Part shown: positions 14,636-24,037 of the stretch, one piece after another
Position numbering within the stretch: the first letter of the stretch is position 1
Layout: every line of letters begins with the position of its first letter
Assembly (NCBI RefSeq): GCF_020709055.1
Contig: NZ_JAJFCK010000029.1
Span: 1 to 31,113, forward strand
Direction of reading: 5' to 3'
DNA from: Ruminococcus callidus
GTDB taxonomy: Bacteria > Bacillota > Clostridia > Oscillospirales > Ruminococcaceae
DNA length: 31,113 nt
Made by a program: the position numbers and the translations under genes
The notes under the pieces: model-generated
Seen by the model: only the letters and a program-made list of their open reading frames with translations
Told to the model about the DNA's origin: nothing
The model's database searches: none

Positions 14636-15154
14636 ATGCCGCAGGAGGATACAGCATTTGCGCAGTTCTACGCGCGGCATGTTGACACGGTATACCGGGT
14701 CTGCTACATACGCATGAAAAACCAGGCAGACGCAGAGGATCTGACACAGGAAACATTCCTCCGTGCCATGAAAGAGCCGCAGCTTTGGGAAGATGATGCC
14801 CATGGGCGCGCGTGGCTCATTGTCACAGCCTCCAACCTCTGTAAAAATGCACTGCGCCACTGGTTTCGTGCCAGCCGGCAGGAGGTGGAGGACTGGGATC
14901 AGGCAATGGGCTGCGTACAGGCGCCGCCGGATGCGCAGGAGTCGGAGGTGCTCTCCGCCGTTATGAAACTGCCGGATCAGTATAAAACTGTGATCTATTT
15001 ATTTTACTACGAGGGATATTCCAGCACGGAAATTGCACAGATGCTGGGAAAGAAAGAATCTACCGTTCGTTCTCTGCTGCACCGCGGCAGAAAACAGCTG
15101 TCGCAAACATTGGGAGGTGAGCCGGATGCGGAATCAGGAAGAAGATCGTCGTAG
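14636..15154 (+). CDS. ECF-type RNA polymerase sigma factor
   Basis: A 172-residue group 4 (extracytoplasmic function) sigma factor. Region 2 is seen in FAQFYARHVDTVYRVCYIR and ADAEDLTQETFLRAM, and region 4 in LPDQYKTVIYLFYYEGYSSTEIAQMLG followed by KKESTVRSLLHRGRKQL, the -35-recognising helix-turn-helix. There is no region 1 or 3. The ATG at 14636 follows GGGAGGGG; the frame is open further upstream but without a ribosome-binding site. Its last 29 bp overlap the next gene, the usual arrangement with a cognate anti-sigma factor. Its regulon is unknown. No clear ECF promoter pair (such as AAC / CGT) was found in the window by eye. Confidence 0.92.
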   Translation: MPQEDTAFAQFYARHVDTVYRVCYIRMKNQADAEDLTQETFLRAMKEPQLWEDDAHGRAWLIVTASNLCKNALRHWFRASRQEVEDWDQAMGCVQAPPDAQESEVLSAVMKLPDQYKTVIYLFYYEGYSSTEIAQMLGKKESTVRSLLHRGRKQLSQTLGGEPDAESGRRSS

Positions 15155-16025
15155 GATTCAGCAGGCACTCCAGCACCTGTCGCCGGATGAGGCGGCAAAG
15201 GATCGGATGTATGCGCAGATTTTAAAGCATGCCGCAGATGCGGAGCGCAAAGAGGCTCGCCGTCCGTGGTATCGGCGCTGGCAGACCGCTTCCGCCGGAA
15301 TTTGTACCGTGGCGCTGGCGTGTGCTGTGGTGATGATGGCGGCGGTGCATAGCCGGATGCCGCAGAACGGCACCGACCAGCTGGTCGTACTCCAGCCCGC
15401 CACGGAAACTGCTGTGGTGACTGCGCTGCCGGAGCAACCGCCGGAAACCCAGACGCAGCCGCTTATCACAACAACCTCTGCCAATACGGCGGAAAAATCG
15501 CAGGAGTCCCGTGCATCGCAACCGGCGGAACGCCAGACGGCGGAAACCGCCTGTGCTGCCGTGACAGATGCGGCGGAGGATGCCGTGCAGACGGAACCGG
15601 TGACAACGGCGGTACAGGCCGAAACGGCACAGACCACGGTGAAAAAGACGACTGCCGCTGAAACGCAGACCAAGCCGGTACGTACCACTACCGCTGTGAC
15701 ACAGGCGACCACCGCACAGACGCAGCCGACAGAACCGGCGCAGACAACGGTGACCACCAAGTCCAGCCAGAGCAACATCTCCATTCGGCAAAACATCTAT
15801 TTGTATCATATTCTGGTATGGCAGGGCATCTCCTACGATACCCAGTATACCGAGATCTCCAGCCGGGAGCTGGATGAGCACTTGGGAAACGGCATCACCA
15901 ACGGAGAAGATGTGGATGACACTTATGTGGTGCTGATCTATTCCGTCAAGGGTGCGGATGGCGCACAGCAGCTTGCCATTCAGTATGCCGGAACGAATCA
16001 GTACTATTTGTTCACTGCTGTCTGA
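15126..16025 (+). CDS. Probable transmembrane anti-sigma factor with extracellular sensor
   Basis: A 299-residue single-pass membrane protein. Residues 1-58 are cytoplasmic, basic and helical (EEDRRRIQQALQHLSPDEAA...), and residues about 59-75 are a transmembrane helix (GICTVALACAVVMMAAV). Then follows a 130-residue extracellular linker very rich in threonine, alanine, glutamine and proline, and a compact C-terminal domain of about 80 residues rich in tyrosine (NIYLYHILVWQGISYDTQ ... QYYLF). The N-terminus lacks the HxxxCxxC zinc motif of ZAS anti-sigma factors. The role rests on the 29-bp overlap with the sigma gene and the topology. The design recalls RsgI-like sensors with extracellular modules, but I do not recognise the sensor domain. 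It ends at a clear terminator. Confidence 0.7.
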   Translation: MRNQEEDRRRIQQALQHLSPDEAAKDRMYAQILKHAADAERKEARRPWYRRWQTASAGICTVALACAVVMMAAVHSRMPQNGTDQLVVLQPATETAVVTALPEQPPETQTQPLITTTSANTAEKSQESRASQPAERQTAETACAAVTDAAEDAVQTEPVTTAVQAETAQTTVKKTTAAETQTKPVRTTTAVTQATTAQTQPTEPAQTTVTTKSSQSNISIRQNIYLYHILVWQGISYDTQYTEISSRELDEHLGNGITNGEDVDDTYVVLIYSVKGADGAQQLAIQYAGTNQYYLFTAV

Positions 16026-16057
16026 GTACAGGGGAAAATGAAAAAATGATATCTCGT

Positions 16058-16093
16058 ATCGGTGTCGCAATCTGCCGCGGCACCGATTTTTTT
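16058..16093 (+). terminator. Intrinsic terminator of the sigma/anti-sigma operon
   Basis: ATCGGTG (16058-16064) pairs with CACCGAT (16081-16087), continued by CGC/GCG, and a run of seven T follows. Confidence 0.85.
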
Positions 16094-16123
16094 CGGGAAA
16101 AATGCTGAAAATGCGGGAAACGC

Positions 16124-16152
16124 TTGACAGCACCATATCCCTCTGCTATAAT
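16124..16152 (+). promoter_or_regulatory. Promoter of the glycan operon
   Basis: TTGACA (16124-16129) and TATAAT (16147-16152) are exactly 17 bp apart, a full consensus match. It drives the genes from 16283 to 23819, between which I found no strong internal promoter. Confidence 0.9.
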
Positions 16153-16159
16153 AAAGTAT

Positions 16160-16282
16160 ATGTTTTCTGGAAACGATGCCGGTAATTTCGCCGGTGTTTC
16201 CTGATTTTTAGAAAGTGAGAAAAGGCTGCTGGGGAACATGCAGAGATATGATTCTGCGGCAGCGCTGTAAAATAGAATTGGA
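16160..16282 (+). promoter_or_regulatory. Structured 5' leader of the glycan operon
   Basis: About 120 bases separate the promoter from the first ATG. Hairpin 1: GGAAAC (16169-16174) with GTTTCC (16196-16201), enclosing CCGG/CCGG and followed by TGATTTTTA, which is attenuator-like. Hairpin 2: GCTGC (16225-16229) with GCAGC (16259-16263), enclosing GCAGA (16240-16244) and TCTGC (16253-16257). Only a weak TTGGA precedes the start codon. It matches no riboswitch class I know. Confidence 0.45.
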
Positions 16283-17695
16283 ATGAAAAATCGCAGAGAT
16301 CAATATAAACGAATCTTTTCGTTTTCTGCCGCTGTGATTCTGGTGGGGCTTTATACACTGGGATTTGTGTGGGTATGGTATCAGAGCTATAGCGATGCCA
16401 TCCTGCTGCCGTTTTATCGGCGCGGCAACTGGGTGATGATTTTAATTTATATCGTCATGGTGATGCTGTTCAGCAAGGCGTTCGGCGGGCTGAAGGCAGG
16501 CTATCTGAAGCGGACGGATATGTTCTACTCCCAGACGCTCTCCATTCTGTGCGTCAATGTGCTGACGTACTTCCAGATCAGCGTGGTCAACCGTGACTTT
16601 TCCGCCACGCTCCCCATGGTGATCCTCACGGGGTACGACCTGCTGGTGCTGGTGCTGTGGGTGGTGCTGGTGAACCGGTTGTACTTCCGCATCTATCCGC
16701 CGCGCCATCTGGTCGTCATCTACGGCGACAAGAACGCCGCCGAGCTGGTGCTGAAAATGAGCCGCCGTGTGGACAAGTATATGATCTGTGAGTCCGTGAG
16801 CATTGCGGAATCCACCGAGGAGATCTGTGCGGCGATCGGACGGTATGAAGGCGTGATCCTGTGCGAGATCCCCGGACAGCGGCGCAACGACTTGCTCAAG
16901 TACTGCTTCGCCCGAAACATCCGCACCTATATCGCCCCGAAGATCTCCGACATCATCCTGCGCGGAGCGGAGGAGATCCGGCTGTTCGATACGCCGCTGC
17001 TGCTGTGCCGGAACTACGGTCTGTCGATGGAACAGCGGCTGGTCAAGCGTGCGTTCGACTTGACATTTGCTGTGGTATTTACCGTACTGCTCTCTCCGGT
17101 CATGCTGGTCTGTGCCCTTGCCATCAAGCTGAACGACGGCGGGCCGGTGCTGTTCAGGCAGAAGCGTCTGACGCTGGGGGGCAAAGAGTTCTATGTCTAT
17201 AAGTTCCGCAGTATGGTGGTGGATGCAGAGAAGCACGGGCCGCAGCTGGCACGGGAGGATGACGACCGCATCACCCGTGTGGGACGTGTGCTCCGCCGGT
17301 GCCGGCTGGACGAACTGCCCCAGCTGTTCAACATCTTCCGCGGGGAGATGTCCGTGGTCGGGCCGCGTCCGGAGCGTCCGGAGCTGGCGCAGCAATATGA
17401 GAAAACTATGCCGGAGTTCGAGTTCCGGCTTCATGTCAAAGCCGGTCTGACCGGCTATGCACAGGTCATCGGAAAATATGACACCCAGCCCTATGACAAG
17501 CTGAAGATGGACCTGATGTATATTGAAAACTATTCGATCTTTTTAGATCTGCGCATTGTCCTGATGACCCTGAAAACGGCGCTGTTTCCCGGCGAGACCA
17601 ACGAGGAGGAACAGTCCCACGATGCGCAGGAGATGATGGTGCAGGAATCGATGGAGTCCGCACAAAATGATAAGAGCAAAGGAGATACCCCATGA
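16283..17695 (+). CDS. Polyprenyl-phosphate glycosylphosphotransferase (initiating sugar transferase)
   Basis: A 470-residue membrane enzyme that moves a sugar 1-phosphate from a nucleotide sugar to undecaprenyl phosphate, starting a repeat-unit glycan. The N-terminal 130 residues hold four hydrophobic helices. A Rossmann-like middle (HLVVIYGDKNAAELVLKMS) follows. The C-terminal bacterial sugar-transferase domain runs from KRAFDLTFAVVFTVLLSPVM through LFRQKRLTLGGKEFYVYKFR, DELPQLFNIFRGEMSVVGPR with its PRPERPE motif, and AGLTGYAQV. This is the WbaP/WcaJ architecture, so glucose, galactose or a related sugar is expected. It opens the operon behind a long structured leader. The ATG has only a weak ribosome-binding site. 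Its end overlaps manC by 4 bp (ATGA). Confidence 0.93.
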   Translation: MKNRRDQYKRIFSFSAAVILVGLYTLGFVWVWYQSYSDAILLPFYRRGNWVMILIYIVMVMLFSKAFGGLKAGYLKRTDMFYSQTLSILCVNVLTYFQISVVNRDFSATLPMVILTGYDLLVLVLWVVLVNRLYFRIYPPRHLVVIYGDKNAAELVLKMSRRVDKYMICESVSIAESTEEICAAIGRYEGVILCEIPGQRRNDLLKYCFARNIRTYIAPKISDIILRGAEEIRLFDTPLLLCRNYGLSMEQRLVKRAFDLTFAVVFTVLLSPVMLVCALAIKLNDGGPVLFRQKRLTLGGKEFYVYKFRSMVVDAEKHGPQLAREDDDRITRVGRVLRRCRLDELPQLFNIFRGEMSVVGPRPERPELAQQYEKTMPEFEFRLHVKAGLTGYAQVIGKYDTQPYDKLKMDLMYIENYSIFLDLRIVLMTLKTALFPGETNEEEQSHDAQEMMVQESMESAQNDKSKGDTP

Positions 17696-18768
17696 AAGTA
17701 ACTGCTGTGATTATGGCTGGCGGGCGTGGCGAACGCTTCTGGCCGAAGAGCCGTGTCAACTATCCGAAGCAATTCCTCTCGCTCACCAGCGACGGGGACA
17801 CAATGATTCAAAAGACGGTGAAGCGTCTGCTGCCGCTGGTTTCCATGGAGGACATTTTCGTGGTCACCAACGTGAAGTATGCCGCACTGGTGCAGGAACA
17901 GCTGCCGGAACTGCCGGCGGAGAACATCCTGCTGGAACCGTGCTCCCGCAATACAGCGCCGTGCATCGGACTTGCAGCGGTAGTCATCCGCAAGAAGTAC
18001 GGCGATGCCATGATGCTGGTGCTGCCCTCAGACCACCTCATCCGCTACGAGGAGATGTACGTGGACGTGCTCCGTCAGGCAGTCGCTGTGGCAGAGCGGG
18101 ACGAGAATCTGGTGACCATCGGCATCACCCCCTCCTATCCGGAGACCGGCTACGGCTATATCAAGTTTGAGCGGGATGCCGATCTGGGCATGACCGGCGT
18201 CTACCGTGTGGAGTGCTTCAAGGAAAAGCCCGATCTGGACACCGCCAAGCAGTATCTGGCATCCCACCGTTACCTGTGGAACAGCGGCATGTTCGTGTGG
18301 AAGACCTCTTCCATTCTCGCCAACATCGAGAAGCTCATGCCGGACATCTACGAGGGACTGGTGCGCATCGAGGCTGCGGTGGGCACGCCGGACTATGAGC
18401 GCGTGCTGGAAACCGAGTATCAGGCATTCCGCAGCGAGTCCATCGACTTCGGCGTCATGGAAAAGGCGGAGAATATCTACACCCTGCCGGCAAGCTTCGG
18501 CTGGGACGATGTGGGAAACTGGCTGGCAGTGGAGCGCATCAACCCCACCAATGAATACGGCAACTATATCGAAGGCGATGTCATCACCATCGGCACGAAG
18601 GCAAGCACCATCTGCGGCGGCAAGCGGCTCATTGCGGCAGTCGGCGTGGAGGATCTGATCGTGGTGGATACGGACGATGCCGTTCTGATCTGCGCCAAGG
18701 ACAGCACACAGGACGTGAAAAAGGTCATCGAGAATCTGAAGATCTGCAACCGTGCGCAGCTGGTATAA
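17692..18768 (+). CDS. manC: Mannose-1-phosphate guanylyltransferase
   Basis: A 358-residue nucleotidyltransferase that makes GDP-mannose from mannose 1-phosphate and GTP. The signature loop is GGRGERFWPKSRVNYPKQF at the N-terminus, VLPSDHLI is the metal/nucleotide strand, and FKEKPDLDTAKQYL followed by WNSGMFVWK is the sugar-binding motif. It is the short, single-function form: the isomerase cupin domain of bifunctional enzymes is missing, in agreement with a separate manA at 5181. It overlaps the preceding gene by 4 bp, with AAAGGAG inside it. The next gene uses its product. Phosphomannomutase, needed to supply mannose 1-phosphate, is not in the window. Confidence 0.95.
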   Translation: MKVTAVIMAGGRGERFWPKSRVNYPKQFLSLTSDGDTMIQKTVKRLLPLVSMEDIFVVTNVKYAALVQEQLPELPAENILLEPCSRNTAPCIGLAAVVIRKKYGDAMMLVLPSDHLIRYEEMYVDVLRQAVAVAERDENLVTIGITPSYPETGYGYIKFERDADLGMTGVYRVECFKEKPDLDTAKQYLASHRYLWNSGMFVWKTSSILANIEKLMPDIYEGLVRIEAAVGTPDYERVLETEYQAFRSESIDFGVMEKAENIYTLPASFGWDDVGNWLAVERINPTNEYGNYIEGDVITIGTKASTICGGKRLIAAVGVEDLIVVDTDDAVLICAKDSTQDVKKVIENLKICNRAQLV

Positions 18769-19872
<1,104 letters not shown>

Positions 19873-19894
19873 CAAACTGTAGATGAAAATTCTG

Positions 19895-19939
19895 GAGCCT
19901 GTTTCGTATCTGGGCAAATTGCTGGTATGAAACAGGCTC
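19895..19939 (+). other. Inverted repeat between gmd and the first glycosyltransferase
   Basis: GAGCCTGTTTC (19895-19905) is perfectly complementary to GAAACAGGCTC (19929-19939), with a 23-base loop. No T tract follows, so it is likely an mRNA processing or stabilising stem inside the operon. The ATG at 19927 lies in the loop/arm and is a poor start site. Confidence 0.45.
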
Positions 19940-19989
19940 TTGAAGCCTATTCAGAATCTGATCTCTATGGGAGAGGAGCGAAACGAAAT

Positions 19990-21141
19990 TTGCGTATTGC
20001 ATTTGATGTGCTGCCGCTGATCGGCTGCCGGATGACCGGCATCGGGTACTGTGAGGCAGGACAAATTCAGGCGTTGGCACAGCTGCATCCGGAGGACGAA
20101 TTCCTGCTGCAATTCTTCTCCCGCAAGGATGAACACATCAAGATCGAACGGCTTGCCCCGTATCTGCGGGACAACATGAAGCCCCACTGGGCAAAGGCAT
20201 CGGGCTATGTCTATCGGCTGGTGTCCAACTTCCTGCCCGTGTCCTACCGGCATTTTTTCGGGGACAGGGCGCAGGTCACCCACTTTTTCAACTACATCGT
20301 TCCGCCGAATGTGGCGGGAAAGAAGATCGTCACCGTGCATGACATGGTGTACAAGACATTTCCTGAGACGGTGCGGGGCAGAACCAAATATATGCTGGAA
20401 ACCGGCCTGAAAAAGTCCATGAAGCGGGCAGACCGCATTGTGACGGACTCCGAGTTCTCCAAGCAGGAGATCATCCGCTATTTTCCCCAGTTTGCCGACA
20501 AGATTCGAGTGGTGTACTGCGGTGTCGATCAGGAGCGCTTCCATCCGGTGACGGATGCGGCGGCAATTGCCGCCGTCAAGGAGAAGTTCTCCATCGGCGG
20601 GGACTATTTCCTGTATCTGGGAACGCTGGAGCCGCGAAAGAATCTGGAACGGCTCATGGAGGCATATGCCCAGTTCGCCAACGGCAAGCACAATCCCCCC
20701 AGACTGGTGCTCGCCGGCGGAAAGGGCTGGCTGGACAGCGGCATCTATGAAACCGTGCATCAGCTGCATCTGGAAAAAGAGGTGCTCTTTACGGAGTACG
20801 TGCCGGATGCGGACATCTGCGCCCTGATGTGCGGAGCGCTGGCGTTTGTGTTCCCGTCCATCTACGAGGGCTTCGGCATGCCGCCGCTGGAGGCAATGGC
20901 GTGCGGTGTGCCCGTGCTCACAACCCATGCGGCATCCCTGCCGGAGGTCGTGGGGGAGGATGCCGTGGTGGTCGACCCCTATCAGGTGGACGCCATCGCC
21001 GGCGGACTGGAGCGGCTCTATACCGATGCGGCGCTGCGGGAGAAGCTGAAAAAGGCGGGCCCGCTGCGTGCGGCGAAATTCACGTGGGAGGCTTCGGCAA
21101 AGCAGCTCTATGCGGTGTATCAGGAGGTCTGCGGTGAGTGA
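19990..21141 (+). CDS. GT4-family glycosyltransferase
   Basis: A GT-B-fold transferase of about 383 residues from the group near mannosyl- and rhamnosyltransferases of surface glycans. The N-terminus RIAFDVLPLIGCRMTGIGYC is the family's first strand and glycine loop. The donor-binding half has YFLYLGTLEPRKNLERLMEAY and the E-x7-E-type motif PSIYEGFGMPPLEAMACGVP. I chose the TTG at 19990, 11 bases after GAGGAG (19973-19978). The ATG at 19927 has no ribosome-binding site and sits in a hairpin, but cannot be excluded (404 residues). The donor is plausibly GDP-D-rhamnose or GDP-mannose made by its neighbours. The 3' end overlaps the next gene by 8 bp. Confidence 0.88.
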   Translation: MRIAFDVLPLIGCRMTGIGYCEAGQIQALAQLHPEDEFLLQFFSRKDEHIKIERLAPYLRDNMKPHWAKASGYVYRLVSNFLPVSYRHFFGDRAQVTHFFNYIVPPNVAGKKIVTVHDMVYKTFPETVRGRTKYMLETGLKKSMKRADRIVTDSEFSKQEIIRYFPQFADKIRVVYCGVDQERFHPVTDAAAIAAVKEKFSIGGDYFLYLGTLEPRKNLERLMEAYAQFANGKHNPPRLVLAGGKGWLDSGIYETVHQLHLEKEVLFTEYVPDADICALMCGALAFVFPSIYEGFGMPPLEAMACGVPVLTTHAASLPEVVGEDAVVVDPYQVDAIAGGLERLYTDAALREKLKKAGPLRAAKFTWEASAKQLYAVYQEVCGE

Positions 21142-22291
21142 GCAGGAACAGAAAAAGCTGCGCATTTTGCAGGTAAATAAGGCATATTTCCCCCACATCG
21201 GCGGCATCGAAAGTCTGGTGCGCACGTTTTCCCGGGAACTGAACAGGCGTGCAGAAGTACAGGTGCTGGTGTGTCAGGAAAAGGGCAAGGGCGAGGACCG
21301 CACAGTGGAGGGCGTGCCGGTGCACTACGCCAGCAGTCTGGGCACGTATTTTTCCTGTCCGGTGTCCTTCTCCTTTTTCCGGAAGTTCCGGCAGATGGCG
21401 AAACAGGCGGATGTGGTCGAGATTCACATGCCCTTTCCCCTGGCGGATGCGGCGTGTCTGCTGTCGGGATACCGTGGGGCGGTGGTGGTCGCATGGCACA
21501 GCGATGTGGTGCGCCAGAAAAAACTCATGCGGCTGTACCGTCCGCTGCTGCTGCGCTTTCTGCGCCGTGTGGACTGCATCATTGTGGCAACGGAGGGACA
21601 CATCACCAGTTCCCCGATTCTGACGCAGTTTCGGGAGAAGTGCCGTGTCATTCCCTACGGCATTGACGTGGCAGCCTACCGGAGCATTGCGCGGAAGCCC
21701 ATCCTGCGGCAGATACAGTGGAATCCGGAGACGGTGCGAGTCCTGTTTGTGGGGCGGTTTGTGTACTATAAGGGCATCGAGGTGCTGCTGCACGCTTTCG
21801 TCCAGGTGCATGGCTGCGAGCTGTTTCTGGTGGGACACGGAACGCCGGAGATGGAGGAGAAACTTCACAGGATGGCGGAAATGGCGCAGATGGAGACACG
21901 TGTGCATTTCTTAGGCAATCTGTCTGAGGAGGATTTGCGTGCGGCATTTGCGGACTGCGATATCTTTGTGCTGCCCTCCGTGGCGAACAGCGAGGCGTTT
22001 GGCATCGTGCAGCAGGAGGCGATGGTGTACGGCAAGCCCGTCATCAATACGAGTCTGCCCACCGGCGTGCCCCATGTCAGTCTGGACGGCGTGACGGGAA
22101 TCACCGTGCCGCCGGAGGATGTGCCGGCGCTGGCACAGGCGATCCAGAAGCTGGCGGATGACAAGGCACTGCGGGAGCAGTACGGCAGGGCAGCGGCAAA
22201 ACGGGTGGAAGAAGAATATGAAGAGGCAGACGTGGTGGAAAAGGTCTATGCCACGCTGGCGGAATTTGCAGAAAGGCGGCGATTGTCATGA
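21134..22291 (+). CDS. GT4-family glycosyltransferase
   Basis: A 385-residue retaining GT-B transferase. The N-terminal acceptor half begins LRILQVNKAYFPHIGGIESLVRTFSREL, typical of the glycosyltransferase-4-like domain. The donor half has VRVLFVGRFVYYKGIEVLLHAF, the nucleotide loop VHFLGNLSEEDL, and the E-x7-E motif in SEAFGIVQQEAMVYGKPVI. The start is GTG at 21134, seven bases after GGAGG and overlapping the previous stop; the frame is open further upstream only inside that gene. PHIGGIESL resembles WbaZ/RfaG-type mannosyl- or rhamnosyltransferases, but the sugar cannot be told. Its end overlaps the reductase gene by 4 bp (ATGA), so all the glycan genes are tightly coupled. Confidence 0.92.
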   Translation: MSEQEQKKLRILQVNKAYFPHIGGIESLVRTFSRELNRRAEVQVLVCQEKGKGEDRTVEGVPVHYASSLGTYFSCPVSFSFFRKFRQMAKQADVVEIHMPFPLADAACLLSGYRGAVVVAWHSDVVRQKKLMRLYRPLLLRFLRRVDCIIVATEGHITSSPILTQFREKCRVIPYGIDVAAYRSIARKPILRQIQWNPETVRVLFVGRFVYYKGIEVLLHAFVQVHGCELFLVGHGTPEMEEKLHRMAEMAQMETRVHFLGNLSEEDLRAAFADCDIFVLPSVANSEAFGIVQQEAMVYGKPVINTSLPTGVPHVSLDGVTGITVPPEDVPALAQAIQKLADDKALREQYGRAAAKRVEEEYEEADVVEKVYATLAEFAERRRLS

Positions 22292-23235
22292 AGGCGCTGA
22301 TTATCGGCGGCGGCGGATTTGTGGGGAGCTATTTGGCACGGCAGCTGGTGCAGGGATGTCACTGGGACACCACCGTGACCAAGCTGCCCCAGGAGGATGT
22401 TTCCGTGGAGGGCTGCGAGGCGTATAATCTGGACATTCTGGATCGGGATGCGGTGGAGGCGCTGCTGGTGCGGCTGCGTCCGGACGTGATTTTCCATCTG
22501 GCAGCCCAGAGCTCTGTGGCGTTTTCCTGGAAAAATCCCCAGAAAACCGTGGAGATCAACCTCTGCGGCAGTCTGAATGTGCTGGATGCCGTCCGTGCCA
22601 TCGAGGGCTATGCGCCCCGCATTCTGCTCATCGGTTCGGGGGAGGAGTACGGAATGCTCCCGCCGGAAACGGAGCTGGTCGGTGAGGACACGCCGGTGCA
22701 TCCGGGCAACCCCTACGCCGTGACCAAAGCAGCGCAGAACTGGTTCGGGTCGCTGTACGCCAGGGCATACGGCATGGAGATCGTCATGATTCGGGCGTTC
22801 AACCACGTCGGCCCCAATCAGACGCCCCAGTTCGTGGTGTCCGACTTCTGCAAACAGGCGGCGGAGATTTCGCTGGGACTGCGGGAACCGGTGATGCACG
22901 TGGGCAATCTGTCCGCCAAGCGGGATTTCACCGATGTGCGGGATGTGGTGCGTGCCTATGCGCTGCTGGCGCAGCACGGCCGTGCCGGAGAAACCTATAA
23001 TGTGGGCAGCGGAACCGCTGTTGCCATTCAGGAGATCCTGACGCAGATCATTGCCCAGAGCGGCGCAGAGATCCAGGTGGAGATCGACCCCGCCAAGCTG
23101 CGCCCCGTGGAAATTCCTGTCATTCGGGCGGATATTTCCAAGCTTCAGCAGGACACCGGCTGGACACCGGAGATTCCGCTGGAACAGACCATTGCGGAAA
23201 CGCTGGACGTGTGGAAACAGCAGCTGCAAAAGTAA
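22288..23235 (+). CDS. rmd: GDP-4-keto-6-deoxy-D-mannose reductase-like enzyme
   Basis: A 315-residue extended short-chain dehydrogenase/reductase. The cofactor loop is IIGGGGFVGSYLARQL, the catalytic residues are in the GSGEEYG strand, and Y143/K147 are in YAVTKAAQN. The stretch RAFNHVGPNQTPQFVVSDFC matches, from memory, the RFNH-x-GP-x-Q-x-x-x-FV-x-x-DF pattern of Rmd enzymes, which reduce the Gmd product to GDP-D-rhamnose. An epimerase/reductase of the GDP-L-fucose type (Fcl) would have other motifs. It follows the GT4 gene with a 4-bp overlap and AAAGGCGG as ribosome-binding site. D-rhamnose is therefore the likely product. A GDP-6-deoxy-talose activity cannot be excluded from sequence. 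Confidence 0.8.
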   Translation: MKALIIGGGGFVGSYLARQLVQGCHWDTTVTKLPQEDVSVEGCEAYNLDILDRDAVEALLVRLRPDVIFHLAAQSSVAFSWKNPQKTVEINLCGSLNVLDAVRAIEGYAPRILLIGSGEEYGMLPPETELVGEDTPVHPGNPYAVTKAAQNWFGSLYARAYGMEIVMIRAFNHVGPNQTPQFVVSDFCKQAAEISLGLREPVMHVGNLSAKRDFTDVRDVVRAYALLAQHGRAGETYNVGSGTAVAIQEILTQIIAQSGAEIQVEIDPAKLRPVEIPVIRADISKLQQDTGWTPEIPLEQTIAETLDVWKQQLQK

Positions 23236-23255
23236 CGGAGAGGGAGGCATACCAA

Positions 23256-23819
23256 ATGGAAACATTGGAAGAGGCACTGGAACAGGCAAAGAAAGAGTTG
23301 GAAGAGGAAGGTACCTACCGTATGCCGACGACTGCATATCCGGAGGAAGAGTGGGAGGAGCAGAAGGTCAAGGGCTGGCCCCGCCCGCTGCACATCTTCG
23401 GCGTGCGGCAGAATCAGGTGAACATGGGAACCGGTGCACGTCTGCGGGCGCTGGAGATCCAGAACCGTGCGCTGGAAATTCGCATGGAACGGCTGGAAGA
23501 TTACATCAAGCTTCTGGTAGAGCGGGAGCAGACCATGATGGGACGTGTGGCTGCGGAGCTGAACGCCATGGAGTCCGATCTGGAGTCTATGCGTGCTGAG
23601 GTTAATGCCCAGTCGGCAAAGGTGCGCAAGTCCCTTGGCTCCGATCTCACTGCCATGCGGACGGACATCGACCGCCTGCGCCTTTCCACGCAGCTCAACT
23701 CCAACGCCATTGACCGCATTCTGAAAGGCCCGCTTTCCCGTCCGGAAACGCCGTCCGGTGATGCGGAATCGGTGGATATGTTGGAAAAACCAGAAAATCC
23801 AGATGTGAAAAAAGCATAA
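23256..23819 (+). CDS. Coiled-coil protein of the glycan operon, unknown function
   Basis: A 187-residue protein without signal peptide or membrane helix. The first 30 residues are very acidic. A short conserved-looking motif, GWPRPLHIFGVRQNQ, sits at about 45-60. From about 65 to 165 a long helical heptad pattern (LRALEIQNRALEIRMERLED ... AMRTDIDRLRLSTQLNSNAIDRIL) predicts a coiled coil. The tail is polar. The ATG at 23256 follows GGAGAGGGAGG; an in-frame ATG upstream overlaps the reductase gene. Its place as last gene before the terminator suggests a structural or regulatory role in the glycan pathway, for example a cytosolic chain-length or complex factor. I do not recognise the family. 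Confidence 0.75.
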   Translation: METLEEALEQAKKELEEEGTYRMPTTAYPEEEWEEQKVKGWPRPLHIFGVRQNQVNMGTGARLRALEIQNRALEIRMERLEDYIKLLVEREQTMMGRVAAELNAMESDLESMRAEVNAQSAKVRKSLGSDLTAMRTDIDRLRLSTQLNSNAIDRILKGPLSRPETPSGDAESVDMLEKPENPDVKKA

Positions 23820-23866
23820 AGTTTGTGAAAATATAACAACAAATTTCAAGAGAGACGTACACAGGT

Positions 23867-23906
23867 ATGCCGGCATCTTCGTGAGAGGATGCCGGCATAT
23901 TTTTTG
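23867..23906 (+). terminator. Intrinsic terminator of the glycan operon
   Basis: ATGCCGGCATC (23867-23877) pairs perfectly with GATGCCGGCAT (23888-23898), followed by ATTTTTTG. Confidence 0.92.
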
Positions 23907-24037
23907 CATATTTTCTCGTGCGGATTGGCGAAAAAAATCGTTTGAAATTTACAGATGCGATTGAAAACGCAGCGAAATGTGTTGAAACTTGTATAATTTT
24001 CACAAAATCACAGGGAAATTTTTTGGGCGCAAACCTC

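Noticed and set aside
16160..16282. Cyclic-di-GMP or other known riboswitch
   Set aside because: The stems are present, but no conserved core sequence of a known class could be seen, so only a generic structured leader is reported.
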